NCBI RefSeq assembly: GCF_012932495.1
Contig: NZ_JABCNG010000004.1
Coordinates: forward strand, 486,246-521,319
Length of the DNA: 35,074 nucleotides
Source of the DNA: Novosphingobium sp. SG919
GTDB taxonomy: Bacteria; Pseudomonadota; Alphaproteobacteria; Sphingomonadales; Sphingomonadaceae
Direction of reading: 5' to 3'
In this document: one piece after another, positions 7,537 to 16,267 of the stretch
How the letters are laid out: the number at the start of each line of letters is the position of its first letter
How positions within the stretch are numbered: the first letter of the stretch is position 1
Made by a program: the position numbers and the translations under genes
The notes under the pieces: generated by a model
Databases searched by the model: none
The model's input: only the letters and a program-made list of their open reading frames with translations
Told to the model about the DNA's origin: nothing

Positions 7537-9724
7537 AGTAGCTCTCATAGCTGCGGTAGAATGCGGTCTCGCCATAGTCGAAGCGCGGCTGCTTGCGCAT
7601 GTCCACCCGCGTCATCGCAACGCCGGCCAGTTGCACCCGGTCGATCGGCAGCAGGCGCAGGGCCGCACGCAACGCCTGTTCCGGCGTCTTGCGCCAGCGC
7701 ACCACGAAGACCGAGGCATCGGCCTTGCCCAGCAAAAGCCGCGCATCGGCAATCGGCAGGACCGGCGCGGTATCGATGATCACGGCGTCGAACCGTTCGC
7801 GCGCCGTGGCCAGCAGGCGGTCCATTTCCTCGCCGGTCATCAGTTCGGATCGGTCGGTGTTTTCGGCCGAAAGCGGCAGGATCGAAAGACCGGTGGCCGG
7901 ATCGATGACCATGGCGTCATCGAGCGAGGCCGTGCCATGCAGCACTTCCATCAGGCCCGGCCGCCCTTCGCCGCCGCGCAGGAAACGGCTTACGCCCTGG
8001 CGCCGCAGGTCACCATCGATCAGCAGGATGCGATCGCCCGCTGCCGCCATTGATCGGGCCAGGCAGATCGACGTGGTGGTCTTGCCTTCTTCGGGCAGCG
8101 CCGAGGTGATGGCGATGATCCGCGCTTCGGTGGTGTTCATCGCGATCGAGGCGCGCAGCGAACGGAAACTTTCGGCAAAGACCGAGCGTGGGTCTTCCAG
8201 CAAGGCGCTTGCCGGTACGCGCTCGCCGCGCTTGGCCACCGATTGCAGCGTGGGAATGGCGCAAAGATAGCGCACGCCCAGGCGTTCCTCGATGTCTTCG
8301 CCGGTGGTCAGGCCGGTGAAGGTCATTTCGGTCAGGAACGCCGTGGCAATGCCAAGGCCCGTGCCCAGTGCCAGGGCCAGCACTGCGTTGATCAACACAT
8401 GCGGGCTGCTCGGATTGCGGGGCACGTCTGCCCGGTGCAGCATGTCGGCGTCGGCCTGCTCGGTGCCTTCGCGCGCGGTCAATTCCTTGTAGCGGTTGAG
8501 ATAGCTTTCATAGAGCGCGTTGGAGGTTTCCGCCCGCTTTTCGAGGTCGTTGAGCCCCACCATCGCGGCGTTGTTCTGTTCCAGCATGCCGCGCGAGGCA
8601 TTGAGCGATCCCGCCAGCGAAGACAGGCGCTGCTGCGAAACGCGGGCCTTGGCTTCCAGGCTGGCCAGCACGCGTTGCGTTTCGGCCGCGATCTGGCGGT
8701 TCACCGCCTCAAGCTGGGCCCTGGCGCGCAGCACATCCGGGTGTTGCGGGCCATAGCGCGAGGAAAGCGCGGCAAATTCACCCGCCAGCCCGGCTTGCTG
8801 CGCGCGCATCTGGCCAATCACGGGGGAAAGCGAGGCTTCGCCCACGCCGCCGCTGCCGCCGGCCTGCAACTGTCGCTGCGCCGCTTCCAGCCGCGCGGCG
8901 TCTTCGCTGGCCTGCGCGCGGGCTGCCGTCACTTCCTGGTTGTAGGAAGAGATTTCCTGCTCGGTCAGCGTGCCTTGCGTGGTGCTCAGCAGGTTGTGGG
9001 CAATGCGATAACGCTGCACGGCGGCGCTGTCGGCCAGGGCCTGCTGGCGCAGCTGTTCCAGCCGGTTGGCGATCACCGAGGTGGTTTCGCGCGCACCGCT
9101 GCGCTTGTTCTCCAGCGCGCCCAGCGTGTATTGCTCAGCAAAGGCATTGGCGATGCGTGCCGCCTCTTGCGGATCGCGGCTGTCGAACGTGATCGCGATG
9201 CCATAGGTGGTGCCGATGCGTTGCGCCGTCACGTTCTTGCTCAGGTAGCGGATCGCTGCCTCCCGCGAACTTTGCTGCGCGGTGCCGGCCTTGCCCGCGG
9301 CGTTGCCGGCCTCGGGCGCAAAGCGCGGGTCGCGCGCCAGGCCCAGGGCATCGGCCACCGCGGCGGTGTTGGTTTCCGAAGTGATGACCGACACTTGCGT
9401 GTCCACAAAGCTTTCGCTGGGGATCGCAGGCTGATCGGCGCGGTCGTTGGTGCTGGTGGGGGCAACGGGCTGCAGCTTGCTGTTCAGCGTGACTTCGGCG
9501 CGGGCCTGGTAGGTGCGCGGTTGCAGCGCGGTGATCACCATGCCGATCGCCAGCACACCCAGCAAAACCCCCAGGAACACGCCGATGCGCCGGCGGAACA
9601 TGGCGAGAAGACGCCTGAGATCGATACGATCGGTCGCTGCCGCGCTGTTGGCGCGCGGCTCGGCCGGCGTTGCCGGCATGATGCCGGCTGGCGCGCGATA
9701 AAAGTCGATTGCGGTGTTCACCAT
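7529..9724 (-). CDS. Wzc-like polysaccharide co-polymerase and tyrosine autokinase
   Basis: A 731-residue inner-membrane protein that regulates chain length and export of exopolysaccharide. Visible order: a Pro/Ala N-terminus, a Wzz motif region, transmembrane helix 1 (about residues 47-67), a large coiled-coil-rich periplasmic domain (about 70-440), helix 2 near 440-460, and a cytoplasmic BY-kinase domain. The kinase has Walker A SALPEEGKTTT (Lys548), Walker A' ILLIDGDLRRQG and Walker B DAVIIDTAPVLPIADA. It ends in a tyrosine cluster (FDYGETAFYRSYESYYA), the autophosphorylation site known in Wzc/CpsD proteins. It heads the minus-strand exopolysaccharide operon and is divergent from the outer-membrane export lipoprotein at 10216. 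Confidence 0.92.
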   Translation of the reverse strand: MVNTAIDFYRAPAGIMPATPAEPRANSAAATDRIDLRRLLAMFRRRIGVFLGVLLGVLAIGMVITALQPRTYQARAEVTLNSKLQPVAPTSTNDRADQPAIPSESFVDTQVSVITSETNTAAVADALGLARDPRFAPEAGNAAGKAGTAQQSSREAAIRYLSKNVTAQRIGTTYGIAITFDSRDPQEAARIANAFAEQYTLGALENKRSGARETTSVIANRLEQLRQQALADSAAVQRYRIAHNLLSTTQGTLTEQEISSYNQEVTAARAQASEDAARLEAAQRQLQAGGSGGVGEASLSPVIGQMRAQQAGLAGEFAALSSRYGPQHPDVLRARAQLEAVNRQIAAETQRVLASLEAKARVSQQRLSSLAGSLNASRGMLEQNNAAMVGLNDLEKRAETSNALYESYLNRYKELTAREGTEQADADMLHRADVPRNPSSPHVLINAVLALALGTGLGIATAFLTEMTFTGLTTGEDIEERLGVRYLCAIPTLQSVAKRGERVPASALLEDPRSVFAESFRSLRASIAMNTTEARIIAITSALPEEGKTTTSICLARSMAAAGDRILLIDGDLRRQGVSRFLRGGEGRPGLMEVLHGTASLDDAMVIDPATGLSILPLSAENTDRSELMTGEEMDRLLATARERFDAVIIDTAPVLPIADARLLLGKADASVFVVRWRKTPEQALRAALRLLPIDRVQLAGVAMTRVDMRKQPRFDYGETAFYRSYESYYA

Positions 9725-10215
9725 TGCCCCCTTCGGCCAGTCAAGGTTTCCACCCGGCAGGCAGGCAAGGGCGGCATTTCTGCCCCATCAGCCGTTGCCC
9801 GTTCCCGGTATGACCTCAGCCTGTGGCCGTTCGCCCGCGCAAGGAAGGCCAAGCATATCCGCAGCGGAGCAATAGCACGGCCCGCAGCAAGGCGCCTCGC
9901 GGCCTTGCCCGTACGGGGCCGACGGGGGGTGCAAGGGGCGGGGCAGGGACGGGTGGGTGCTGCGGGTCAGCTATCGGTAAATTACCGTATGCCACCGGAA
10001 AATTGCGTAGGGATTGCCCGCATGTACCGGGCCCATGCGCAGGGCGTCGGATGGCGCCGTGCCCGCCTGGGCGAGCCCTTCGCTGACGCCCTTGGGTCGA
10101 TTCGGATCGCTCCGGAATGCCTCCAAGTCGGAGCCTTCATCCCGGCCCGCTCCATTGTCTTCACGCCGCCCCGGCATAGAACAACAGGGAAACGAACGCA
10201 CACGGAGGGTGTAAC
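9725..10215. promoter_or_regulatory. Divergent wzc/wza intergenic region
   Basis: About 490 bp separate two oppositely oriented exopolysaccharide genes, and both promoters must lie here. It contains a 13-bp perfect palindrome at 9975-9987. A strong ribosome binding site, GGAGGG, sits at 10204-10209 for the plus-strand gene. Long frames on both strands are open but show no coding character. No further structure was seen. Confidence 0.5.
9975..9987. promoter_or_regulatory. 13-bp palindrome, possible operator
   Basis: CGGTAA-A-TTACCG is a perfect odd palindrome in an AT-enriched patch of the wzc/wza divergent promoter region. Its size and symmetry fit a dimeric regulator site. No regulator is identified and it is too short for a terminator. 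The half-sites resemble those of the palindrome at 22223-22237, which may be coincidence. Confidence 0.35.
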
Positions 10216-10845
10216 GTGATTCCCCAGATCAATCTTGGCCAGCCGCGCCACGGGCCACAGGCCCGGCGCTTTCGCCCCGCCGCCGCACTGGCCACCGCTC
10301 TCGCACTTGCCCTGGCGCTGCCCGGTTGCGCGGGTGCCCCGGCCCAGCCGCTGTCCGTGGCAGACCAGGCCGCCGGCCTTGCCGGTTATCGCGTCGGCGC
10401 GGGAGACAAGCTGCGCATCACGGTGTTCAACGAACCCACGCTGACGGGGGAATACAACGTCACCTCAACCGGCGCCGTGGCCTTTCCGTTGATCGGCATG
10501 GTGCAGGCGGGCAACCGCACGATCGAGGACGTCACGCACGAGATCACGGGCCGCCTGTCGGGCGCCTATGTCAACGATCCGCGTGTCAGCGTCGAAGTGC
10601 TCAACTACCGCCCGTTCTACATCCTGGGCGAAGTGAACAAGCCGGGCGAGTACCCCTACGCCTCGGGCCTCACTGTCGACCAGGCCATCGCCAAGGCGGG
10701 CGGCTTCACCTATCGCGCCAATGAAAAGACCGCGTTCCTGCGCCGGCAAACATCGGGCGGCGAACGCAGCATCTTGCTGCGCGGCGGCACCCCCGTTGCC
10801 GTGCTGCCGGGAGACACGATCCGCGTGGGCGAGCGCTATTTCTGA
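10216..10845 (+). CDS. Wza-type polysaccharide export lipoprotein
   Basis: A 209-residue outer-membrane exopolysaccharide export protein. The GTG start is placed by GGAGGG six bases upstream. A signal peptide ends in a lipobox (ALALPGC, Cys38). The polysaccharide export domain follows (AGYRVGAGDKLRITVFNEPTLTG), then an SLBB-type domain (PFYILGEVNKPGEYPY and TVDQAIAKAGGFTYRANE). It is shorter than E. coli Wza (about 380 residues), having one SLBB domain and no C-terminal amphipathic helix region, which is common in alphaproteobacteria. It should partner the divergent Wzc-like protein to move polymer across the outer membrane. Confidence 0.9.
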   Translation: MIPQINLGQPRHGPQARRFRPAAALATALALALALPGCAGAPAQPLSVADQAAGLAGYRVGAGDKLRITVFNEPTLTGEYNVTSTGAVAFPLIGMVQAGNRTIEDVTHEITGRLSGAYVNDPRVSVEVLNYRPFYILGEVNKPGEYPYASGLTVDQAIAKAGGFTYRANEKTAFLRRQTSGGERSILLRGGTPVAVLPGDTIRVGERYF

Positions 10846-10883
10846 GCCGATTGCGTGAGACGGCCAAAATGGCTGCAAATTGA

Positions 10884-10898
10884 AAGTTTTGGAAACTT
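10884..10898. promoter_or_regulatory. Inverted repeat between wza-like gene and next gene
   Basis: AAGTTT-TGG-AAACTT is a perfect 6-bp inverted repeat in the 120-bp gap after the export lipoprotein. A smaller one, GCCA-AAA-TGGC, lies at 10863-10873. Neither is followed by a T-run. They could be weak terminators or an operator for the gene starting at 10966. Confidence 0.3.
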
Positions 10899-10965
10899 GA
10901 CGAAACATATGCCGCCTTTATCGTGCCCGGCGCGGCCGAGAGAAGGCCGAAAAACGACGGGGGAT

Positions 10966-11400
10966 ATGATGTCGGGACGGGGTGTTTCGTGCAAGGCGAT
11001 GATGCTTGCCGGGTTTTTGATGGTGACGCCGGCGCATGCCGCAGAACCGGCTGTCGACGCCAAGGCTGCCGATGCCAAGGTGGCGGCCAACGCCGAATTC
11101 GGCGTGCCGGTTTTTCCCTATGATATCACCGATCGCCCTTACAAGGTGCTGGGTGAGGTGAAGGCCGGCGTGCGCAAGGCCACCGTGTTCAGCAAGGCGC
11201 CCAGCCAGGGCAAGGTCTATCGCGAGCTGTGGGAACGGGCGCAGAAGCTGGGCGCCGATGCGGTGGTCAAGGCCACCTATGGCGATCCGCACATGACTGC
11301 GTTCAGCTGGGGCTCGGTCAGCGCGTCGGGCGTGGCGGTCAAGTTTCTCGCGCCTGGCGAAGCTGCGCCTGCGCAGCCTGCCCCGCCCCCCGCGCAGTGA
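10966..11400 (+). CDS. Exported YbjQ/heavy-metal-binding-like protein
   Basis: A 144-residue protein with a Sec signal peptide (MMLAGFLMVTPAHA, cleavage before AEP). The mature part has EFGVPVFPYDITDRPYKVLGEV, then a helix (KVYRELWERAQKLGADAVVKATYGD) and a closing strand (SVSASGVAVKFLAPG). The pattern LGADAVV followed by SASG-AV is reminiscent of the small YbjQ/UPF0145 fold, so I suggest an exported relative of unknown role. Start ATG 10966 or 10969 follows GGGGG. The stop overlaps the next gene's GTG start (GTGA), implying translational coupling. Confidence 0.6.
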   Translation: MMSGRGVSCKAMMLAGFLMVTPAHAAEPAVDAKAADAKVAANAEFGVPVFPYDITDRPYKVLGEVKAGVRKATVFSKAPSQGKVYRELWERAQKLGADAVVKATYGDPHMTAFSWGSVSASGVAVKFLAPGEAAPAQPAPPPAQ

Positions 11401-12098
11401 CCTTTCGCACGGCTGCGGCGCAATGCCGCACGGCCATGACGCTGGTTTGCGCCGGCGTCATGGCAATGACGGGTATTGACCAGGCGGCGGGCAGGGACGC
11501 TGTCGCGGCGCAGGCCGGGGCAGTACCGGCGGCTGCGGCGGCAAACGAATCTGCTCCTGCGGCCTCGGCGGCCAATGCGGGGCAATCACCGCCCGCCACG
11601 GCGGTGCCGTCACCGGGTGCAAACGCGGCGTTGGTGCCGGGCCTTGCGGTGGGAACGCCATTGCAGCTCATGCTGCTGAACGAGGTGACGAGCCGCACCG
11701 CACATGCTGGCGACCGTTTCAAGCTGCGCGTCAACGAAGCGATCGTGCTCGACGGGGTCACGGTCGTTCCTGTCGGCACGCTCGCCTGGGGCGAAGTGGT
11801 GACGCAGCAGGCCAATGGCGCCGCCGGCAAAAGCGGCCGGCTCGGCGCGCAACTGCTTTATCTCGACATGCCAACTGGCCGTGTGCCGCTGGAGGGCAAG
11901 ATTGCCCGCAAGGGCGATGGCAACGCCGGCGGCGTGCTCATGGCCGTTGTCGGCTTTGGGGTCTTTGGCCTGCTGGCGCAAGGAGACAGCGCGCGCCTGC
12001 GGGCCGGTGATATCTTCATCGGAACCGTTGCCCGGAGTTTTCCGCCAGAGCCGGCGGCGGCAAACGTGCCGGCTGCCCAACCGGCGGCGGCGCACTAA
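11397..12098 (+). CDS. Exported protein of unknown function, coupled to upstream gene
   Basis: A 233-residue protein whose GTG start overlaps the preceding stop. It has a signal-peptide-like N-terminus (about residues 1-30) and an Ala-rich linker to about residue 80. A beta-rich domain follows: GTPLQLMLLNEVTSRTAHAGDRFKLR read in two blocks, VVPVGTLAWGEVV and KSGRLGAQLLYLDMP. A short hydrophobic glycine stretch (VLMAVVGFGVFGLLA) and RAGDIFIGTVARSF come after that. Similar beta-rich domains occur in uncharacterised proteobacterial envelope proteins; I do not recognise a named function. The stop codon is one base before a palindromic repeat shared with the following intergenic region. Confidence 0.6.
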   Translation: MTFRTAAAQCRTAMTLVCAGVMAMTGIDQAAGRDAVAAQAGAVPAAAAANESAPAASAANAGQSPPATAVPSPGANAALVPGLAVGTPLQLMLLNEVTSRTAHAGDRFKLRVNEAIVLDGVTVVPVGTLAWGEVVTQQANGAAGKSGRLGAQLLYLDMPTGRVPLEGKIARKGDGNAGGVLMAVVGFGVFGLLAQGDSARLRAGDIFIGTVARSFPPEPAAANVPAAQPAAAH

Positions 12099-12201
12099 AG
12101 CGCGATGACAAAAAGTGGGAACCGGTTTTCTGTAAAAAAATCGCGCGAACACAAAAATTTGGAGCACGAGGGCGTTTCAACGAAACGTGATCATGCTCCA
12201 A
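12099..12201. repeat. Palindromic repeat cluster between convergent genes
   Basis: Three nested structures lie between the stop at 12098 and hutU. First, an element at 12099-12158 has GCGCGAT (12100-12106) paired with ATCGCGC (12140-12146). Second, TTGGAGCA (12159-12166) pairs with TGCTCCAA (12194-12201). Third, within that loop CGTTTC-AAC-GAAACG (12173-12187) forms a hairpin. The first element's initial 26 bases are identical to 24321-24346 inside virB4. Such elements are dispersed palindromic repeats in alphaproteobacterial genomes. Here the cluster may also act as a bidirectional terminator for the two convergent genes. Confidence 0.65.
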
Positions 12202-12273
12202 GGCCGATCGAGATGCCAACCACGCCGATCTGCGGGCAAGCCTTTGCGCGGCGCAAAAGCTTGCCCTTGGCGT

Positions 12274-13947
12274 TCAGCCCAGGATACCCGGCAGGTCCAG
12301 ACCCTTTTCGCGGGCGCAGTCCTGCGCGATGGGGTAGCCGGCGTCGGCATGGCGCATCACGCCGGTGGCTGGGTCGTTCCACAGCACGCGTTCCAGGCGG
12401 CGGGCTGCTTCGGGCGTGCCGTCGGCCACGATCACCATGCCTGAATGCTGCGAATAGCCCATGCCCACGCCGCCGCCATGGTGCAGCGAAACCCAGGTCG
12501 CGCCGCTGGCGCAGTTGAGTAGGGCGTTGAGCAGCGGCCAGTCGGACACCGCATCCGATCCGTCTCGCATCGCTTCGGTCTCGCGGTTGGGGCTGGCGAC
12601 CGAGCCACTGTCGAGATGGTCACGCCCGATCACCACCGGGGCTTTCAATTCGCCGCTGGCCACCATTTCGTTGAACGCGAGGCCAAGGCGGTGGCGGTCG
12701 CCCAGGCCCACCCAGCAGATCCGCGCCGGCAGGCCCTGGAAGTGAATGCGCTCGCGCGCCATGTCCAGCCAGTTATGCAGGTGGGCGTTATCGGGCAGCA
12801 GTTCCTTCACTTTCTGGTCGGTCTTGTAGATGTCTTCGGGATCGCCCGAGAGCGCCGCCCAGCGGAACGGGCCGATGCCTCGGCAGAACAGCGGGCGGAT
12901 GTAGGCCGGCACGAAACCGGGGAAATCGAACGCGTTTCCAACCCCTTCGTCCAGCGCGACCTGGCGGATATTGTTGCCATAGTCCGTGGTCGGCACGCCG
13001 CGCGCCTGGAACCCCAGCATGGCGCGCACATGGGTGGCCATGCTGGCCCGGGCCGCACGGGCCACGGCCTGGGGGTCGCGCTCGCGCTTTTCGATCCATT
13101 CGGCCACCGTCCAGCCGGCGGGCAGATAGCCGTTGATCGGATCGTGCGCGCTGGTCTGGTCGGTGAGCAGGTCGGGCAGGATGCCGGCTTCCAGCATTTG
13201 CGGCAGAATTTCCGCGGCATTGCCGAGCAGGCCTACCGACACAGGCTTCCTTTCGGCGCAGGACTGGCGAATGATCGCCATGGCTTCGTCCAGCGTTTCG
13301 GCGGCGTGGTCGAGGTATCCGGTGCGCAGGCGCATTTCGATGCGGCTGCGCTGGCATTCGATGGCCAGGCACGATGCGCCAGCCATCACGGCAGCGAGCG
13401 GCTGCGCGCCGCCCATGCCGCCCAAGCCCGCCGTCAGCAGCCACTTGCCGGAAAGATCGCCGCCATGGTGCTGGCGCCCCATTTCCACGAAGGTTTCATA
13501 GGTGCCCTGCACGATCCCCTGCGTGCCGATATAAATCCACGATCCGGCGGTCATCTGGCCGTACATGGCCAGGCCCTTGCGATCCAACTCGTTGAAATGC
13601 TCCCAATTGGCCCATTGCGGCACCAGGTTGGAATTGGCGATCAGCACGCGCGGCGCATCGGCATGGGTGCGGAACACGCCCACCGGCTTGCCCGATTGCA
13701 CCAGCAGCGTCTGGTCGCTTTCCAGCCGGCGCAGGGTTTCCACGATCTTGTCATAGCTTTCCCAGTCGCGCGCGGCGCGGCCGATCCCGCCATAGACCAC
13801 CAGTTCCTGCGGGTTTTCCGCCACATCGGGGTGCAGGTTGTTCATCAACATGCGCAGGGGCGCTTCGGTGAGCCAGGATTTGGCGGTCAGTTCGGTGCCA
13901 GTGGCGGGGCGGATCACGCGGCTGTTGTCGATACGGGTCATCGTCAT
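12274..13947 (-). CDS. hutU: Urocanate hydratase
   Basis: A 557-residue enzyme, the usual length for HutU, converting urocanate to 4-imidazolone-5-propanoate with tightly bound NAD+. Recognisable segments: NPQELVVYGGIGRAARDWESY, split across the N-terminal 60 residues; then VGVFRTHADAPRVLIANSNLVP; the glycine-rich GLGGMGGAQPLA NAD-binding region; GILPDLLTDQTSAHDP; and the C-terminal HHGGGVGMGYSQHSGMV. The ATG at 13947 overlaps the hutG stop by four bases. It is the last gene of the hutI-hutH-hutG-hutU operon, and the region after its stop is the repeat-rich convergent intergenic segment. Confidence 0.97.
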   Translation of the reverse strand: MTMTRIDNSRVIRPATGTELTAKSWLTEAPLRMLMNNLHPDVAENPQELVVYGGIGRAARDWESYDKIVETLRRLESDQTLLVQSGKPVGVFRTHADAPRVLIANSNLVPQWANWEHFNELDRKGLAMYGQMTAGSWIYIGTQGIVQGTYETFVEMGRQHHGGDLSGKWLLTAGLGGMGGAQPLAAVMAGASCLAIECQRSRIEMRLRTGYLDHAAETLDEAMAIIRQSCAERKPVSVGLLGNAAEILPQMLEAGILPDLLTDQTSAHDPINGYLPAGWTVAEWIEKRERDPQAVARAARASMATHVRAMLGFQARGVPTTDYGNNIRQVALDEGVGNAFDFPGFVPAYIRPLFCRGIGPFRWAALSGDPEDIYKTDQKVKELLPDNAHLHNWLDMARERIHFQGLPARICWVGLGDRHRLGLAFNEMVASGELKAPVVIGRDHLDSGSVASPNRETEAMRDGSDAVSDWPLLNALLNCASGATWVSLHHGGGVGMGYSQHSGMVIVADGTPEAARRLERVLWNDPATGVMRHADAGYPIAQDCAREKGLDLPGILG

Positions 13948-14738
13948 TCTCCGGCAAAGGCAAGGCAGGCGTGCAGCACGCGCTTGAGGATCGGTTGCAG
14001 GTGGGCAAGGCGCGCCGGATCGGGCCGGGGTGGCCAGTTTTCGGGCGTGGGTTCAACAGGTTCGGCCAGATAGCCGCGCATCGCCAGTTCCATCTGCACG
14101 GCATGGATGCCCGCGTCGGGCGCGCCGTGGTGGCGCGTGGTCCAACCGCCCTTGAAGCGGCCGTTGACCACGTGGCTTTCCCCGCTGGCGGCGCAGACTG
14201 CGGCCACTGCGCGCTCCAGTTCGGGGGCGCAGGATCGCCCATCGTTGGTGCCGATGTTGAACAGCGGCAGTGTCCCATCGAAGAGGCGCGGCACGTGGCT
14301 GCGGATCGAATGGGCATCATAGACAACGACTTGCCCATGAATGGAACGAAGCCGTTCCATTTCTGCGGACAGTGCGGCGTGGTAGGGCGCGTGCCAGGTT
14401 TCCCGGCGGCGGGCGATCTCGGCTTCGTCGAGCGGGGCGGGGATCAGCGGTTCGCCGTCGAAGGTCGTTTCCGGGCACAGGCCGGTGGTGGCCATGCCGG
14501 GATAGAGCGAGGCGCCCGAAGGATCGCGGTTGGCGTCGATCACGCTGCGCGACACGCGCGTGGCAACGAGTGTTGCGCCAAGATCGCGTGCGAAAGCATA
14601 GACATCTTCGATCCACCAGTCGGTGTCGCGCCGGGCCAGCCAGTCCGAAGCGAACGTGCAACCGGCCAGATCGGTGCCGCCGTGGGGAAAGGCGACCACC
14701 AGCGGCGCATTGCCGCGATGGATCTTCAGCCAGTCCAT
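13944..14738 (-). CDS. hutG: N-formylglutamate deformylase
   Basis: A 264-residue zinc-type amidohydrolase that cleaves N-formylglutamate to glutamate and formate, the last step of the five-step histidine pathway. The protein starts MDWLKIHRGNAPLVVAFPHGG, with the HGG motif of the FGase family, followed by WWIEDVYAFARDLGATLV, SRSVIDANRDPSG and VYDAHSIRSHVPRLFDG, which carry the conserved metal and substrate residues. The ATG overlaps the hutH stop by one base and the gene's stop overlaps the hutU start by four. The co-occurrence with hutF shows that the deiminase/deformylase route is used rather than the one-step formiminoglutamase. Confidence 0.95.
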   Translation of the reverse strand: MDWLKIHRGNAPLVVAFPHGGTDLAGCTFASDWLARRDTDWWIEDVYAFARDLGATLVATRVSRSVIDANRDPSGASLYPGMATTGLCPETTFDGEPLIPAPLDEAEIARRRETWHAPYHAALSAEMERLRSIHGQVVVYDAHSIRSHVPRLFDGTLPLFNIGTNDGRSCAPELERAVAAVCAASGESHVVNGRFKGGWTTRHHGAPDAGIHAVQMELAMRGYLAEPVEPTPENWPPRPDPARLAHLQPILKRVLHACLAFAGE

Positions 14739-16267
14739 CAGCCTAGCACCGGCAGGTCGTGCGGGCAGGCCGCCAGCACGGCGCCGCTTTCCACCAGGCC
14801 GCGCGCCAGGGCGATGTCGGGCGCGAAGTGGCGGTCTTCCACCAGTGGCGGCACCGCCGCGCGCAGCATGGCGCGTACGGCTTCGAGCGCGTCGCTCGAC
14901 CGCAATGGGGCATGAAATTCGATGCCCTGCACGGCGGCGAGCAGTTCCAGGCCAAGGATCGCGTCGAGATTGCCTGCCATGTCGAGCAGGCGGCGCGCGC
15001 CATGCGCCGCCATGGAGACGTGGTCTTCCTGGTTGGCCGAGGTGGGAATGGAATCGACGCTGCATGGCGCAGCGCGCTGCTTGTTTTCCGAAACCAGCGC
15101 GGCGGCGGTCACTTGCGGGATCATGAAGCCCGAATGGAGGCCGGGCAGCGGGGTGAGGAATGCGGGCAGGCCCGACAGCGCAGGATCGACCAGCATGGCG
15201 AGGCGCCGTTCGGAAAGAGAGCCGATTTCGGCCAGGGCCAGCGCGATCATGTCGGCTGCAAAGGCCACCGGCTCGGCATGGAAATTGCCGCCCGAGAGGG
15301 CTTCATCCGCCTCGGGGAAAATCAGCGGGTTGTCAGTCACGCCATTGGCTTCGATTTCCAGCGTGCGCGCAGCCTGGCGCAGAATATCGAGCGCGGCGCC
15401 CATCACTTGCGGCTGGCAGCGCAGGCAATAGGGGTCCTGCACGCGCGGATCGTCCACGGCGTGGCTGGCGCGGATCGCGCTGCCGGCCATCAGCGCGCGC
15501 AGGGCAGCGGCGGTTTCGATCTGGCCGCCGTGTCCGCGCAAGGCGTGGATGCGGTGGTCGAATGGCGTATCGGTGCCGCGCGCAGCCTCAGTGGAGAGCG
15601 CGCCTGTTACCAGGCCGGTGGCGAGCAGGCGCTCGGCGGCGAACAGGCCGGCGAGGGCATTGGCGGTGGAAAACTGCGTGCCGTTGAGCAGGGCCAGGCC
15701 TTCCTTGGGGCCAAGCGCAATCGGTTCCAGCCCGTGATCGGCCAGCGCCTGCGCCGCCGGAGCGGCCACGCCGTTCACAAAGACGTCGCCCACGCCCAGC
15801 ATCGTCGCGGTCATGTGCGCCAGGGGCGCCAGATCGCCGCTGGCGCCCACCGAGCCTTGGCACGGCACCACCGGCACCAGCCCACGCGCCAGCATGGCTT
15901 CGAGCAGGCGCACCGTCTCTTCGCGCACGCCCGAGGCGCCCTGGGCCAGGCTGGCAAGCTTGAGCGCCATCATCAGCCGCACCACGGGCACGGGCGAGGG
16001 CGTGCCGGTGCCGGCGGCGTGGCTGAGCACGATATTGCGTTGCAGGGCAGCGAGATCGTGATCGGCGATACGCACGCTGGCCAGTTTGCCGAAGCCGGTG
16101 TTGATGCCATAGACCGCCTCACCCTTCGCCAGGATGCGCGCCACGGCGGCCGCGCTGGCGGCGATCGCCGGCCAGGCCGCGTCATGCAGCGCCACATCGG
16201 CGCCGGCATGAATCGCGCGCCAATCGGCCAGCGTGGCGGCGCCGGGGGTGAGGACGATAGGGCTCAT
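14738..16267 (-). CDS. hutH: Histidine ammonia-lyase
   Basis: A 509-residue enzyme that deaminates L-histidine to urocanate. The Ala142-Ser143-Gly144 triad within GSVGASGDLAPLAH forms the MIO electrophile, and Tyr53 in VYGINTGFGKLA matches the catalytic tyrosine of characterised HutH. Other family blocks are QNPYCLRCQPQVMGA-like (here DPYCLRCQPQVMG), NPLIF and QEDHVSMA. Length is as expected. The start ATG overlaps the hutI stop by four bases (TCAT on the plus strand). Active form is expected to be a cytosolic homotetramer. Confidence 0.97.
   Translation of the reverse strand: MSPIVLTPGAATLADWRAIHAGADVALHDAAWPAIAASAAAVARILAKGEAVYGINTGFGKLASVRIADHDLAALQRNIVLSHAAGTGTPSPVPVVRLMMALKLASLAQGASGVREETVRLLEAMLARGLVPVVPCQGSVGASGDLAPLAHMTATMLGVGDVFVNGVAAPAAQALADHGLEPIALGPKEGLALLNGTQFSTANALAGLFAAERLLATGLVTGALSTEAARGTDTPFDHRIHALRGHGGQIETAAALRALMAGSAIRASHAVDDPRVQDPYCLRCQPQVMGAALDILRQAARTLEIEANGVTDNPLIFPEADEALSGGNFHAEPVAFAADMIALALAEIGSLSERRLAMLVDPALSGLPAFLTPLPGLHSGFMIPQVTAAALVSENKQRAAPCSVDSIPTSANQEDHVSMAAHGARRLLDMAGNLDAILGLELLAAVQGIEFHAPLRSSDALEAVRAMLRAAVPPLVEDRHFAPDIALARGLVESGAVLAACPHDLPVLG

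Noticed and set aside
8243..10219. 658-codon plus-strand frame opposite the Wzc-like gene
   Set aside because: Antisense of a gene with clear kinase motifs; composition is typical of shadow frames.
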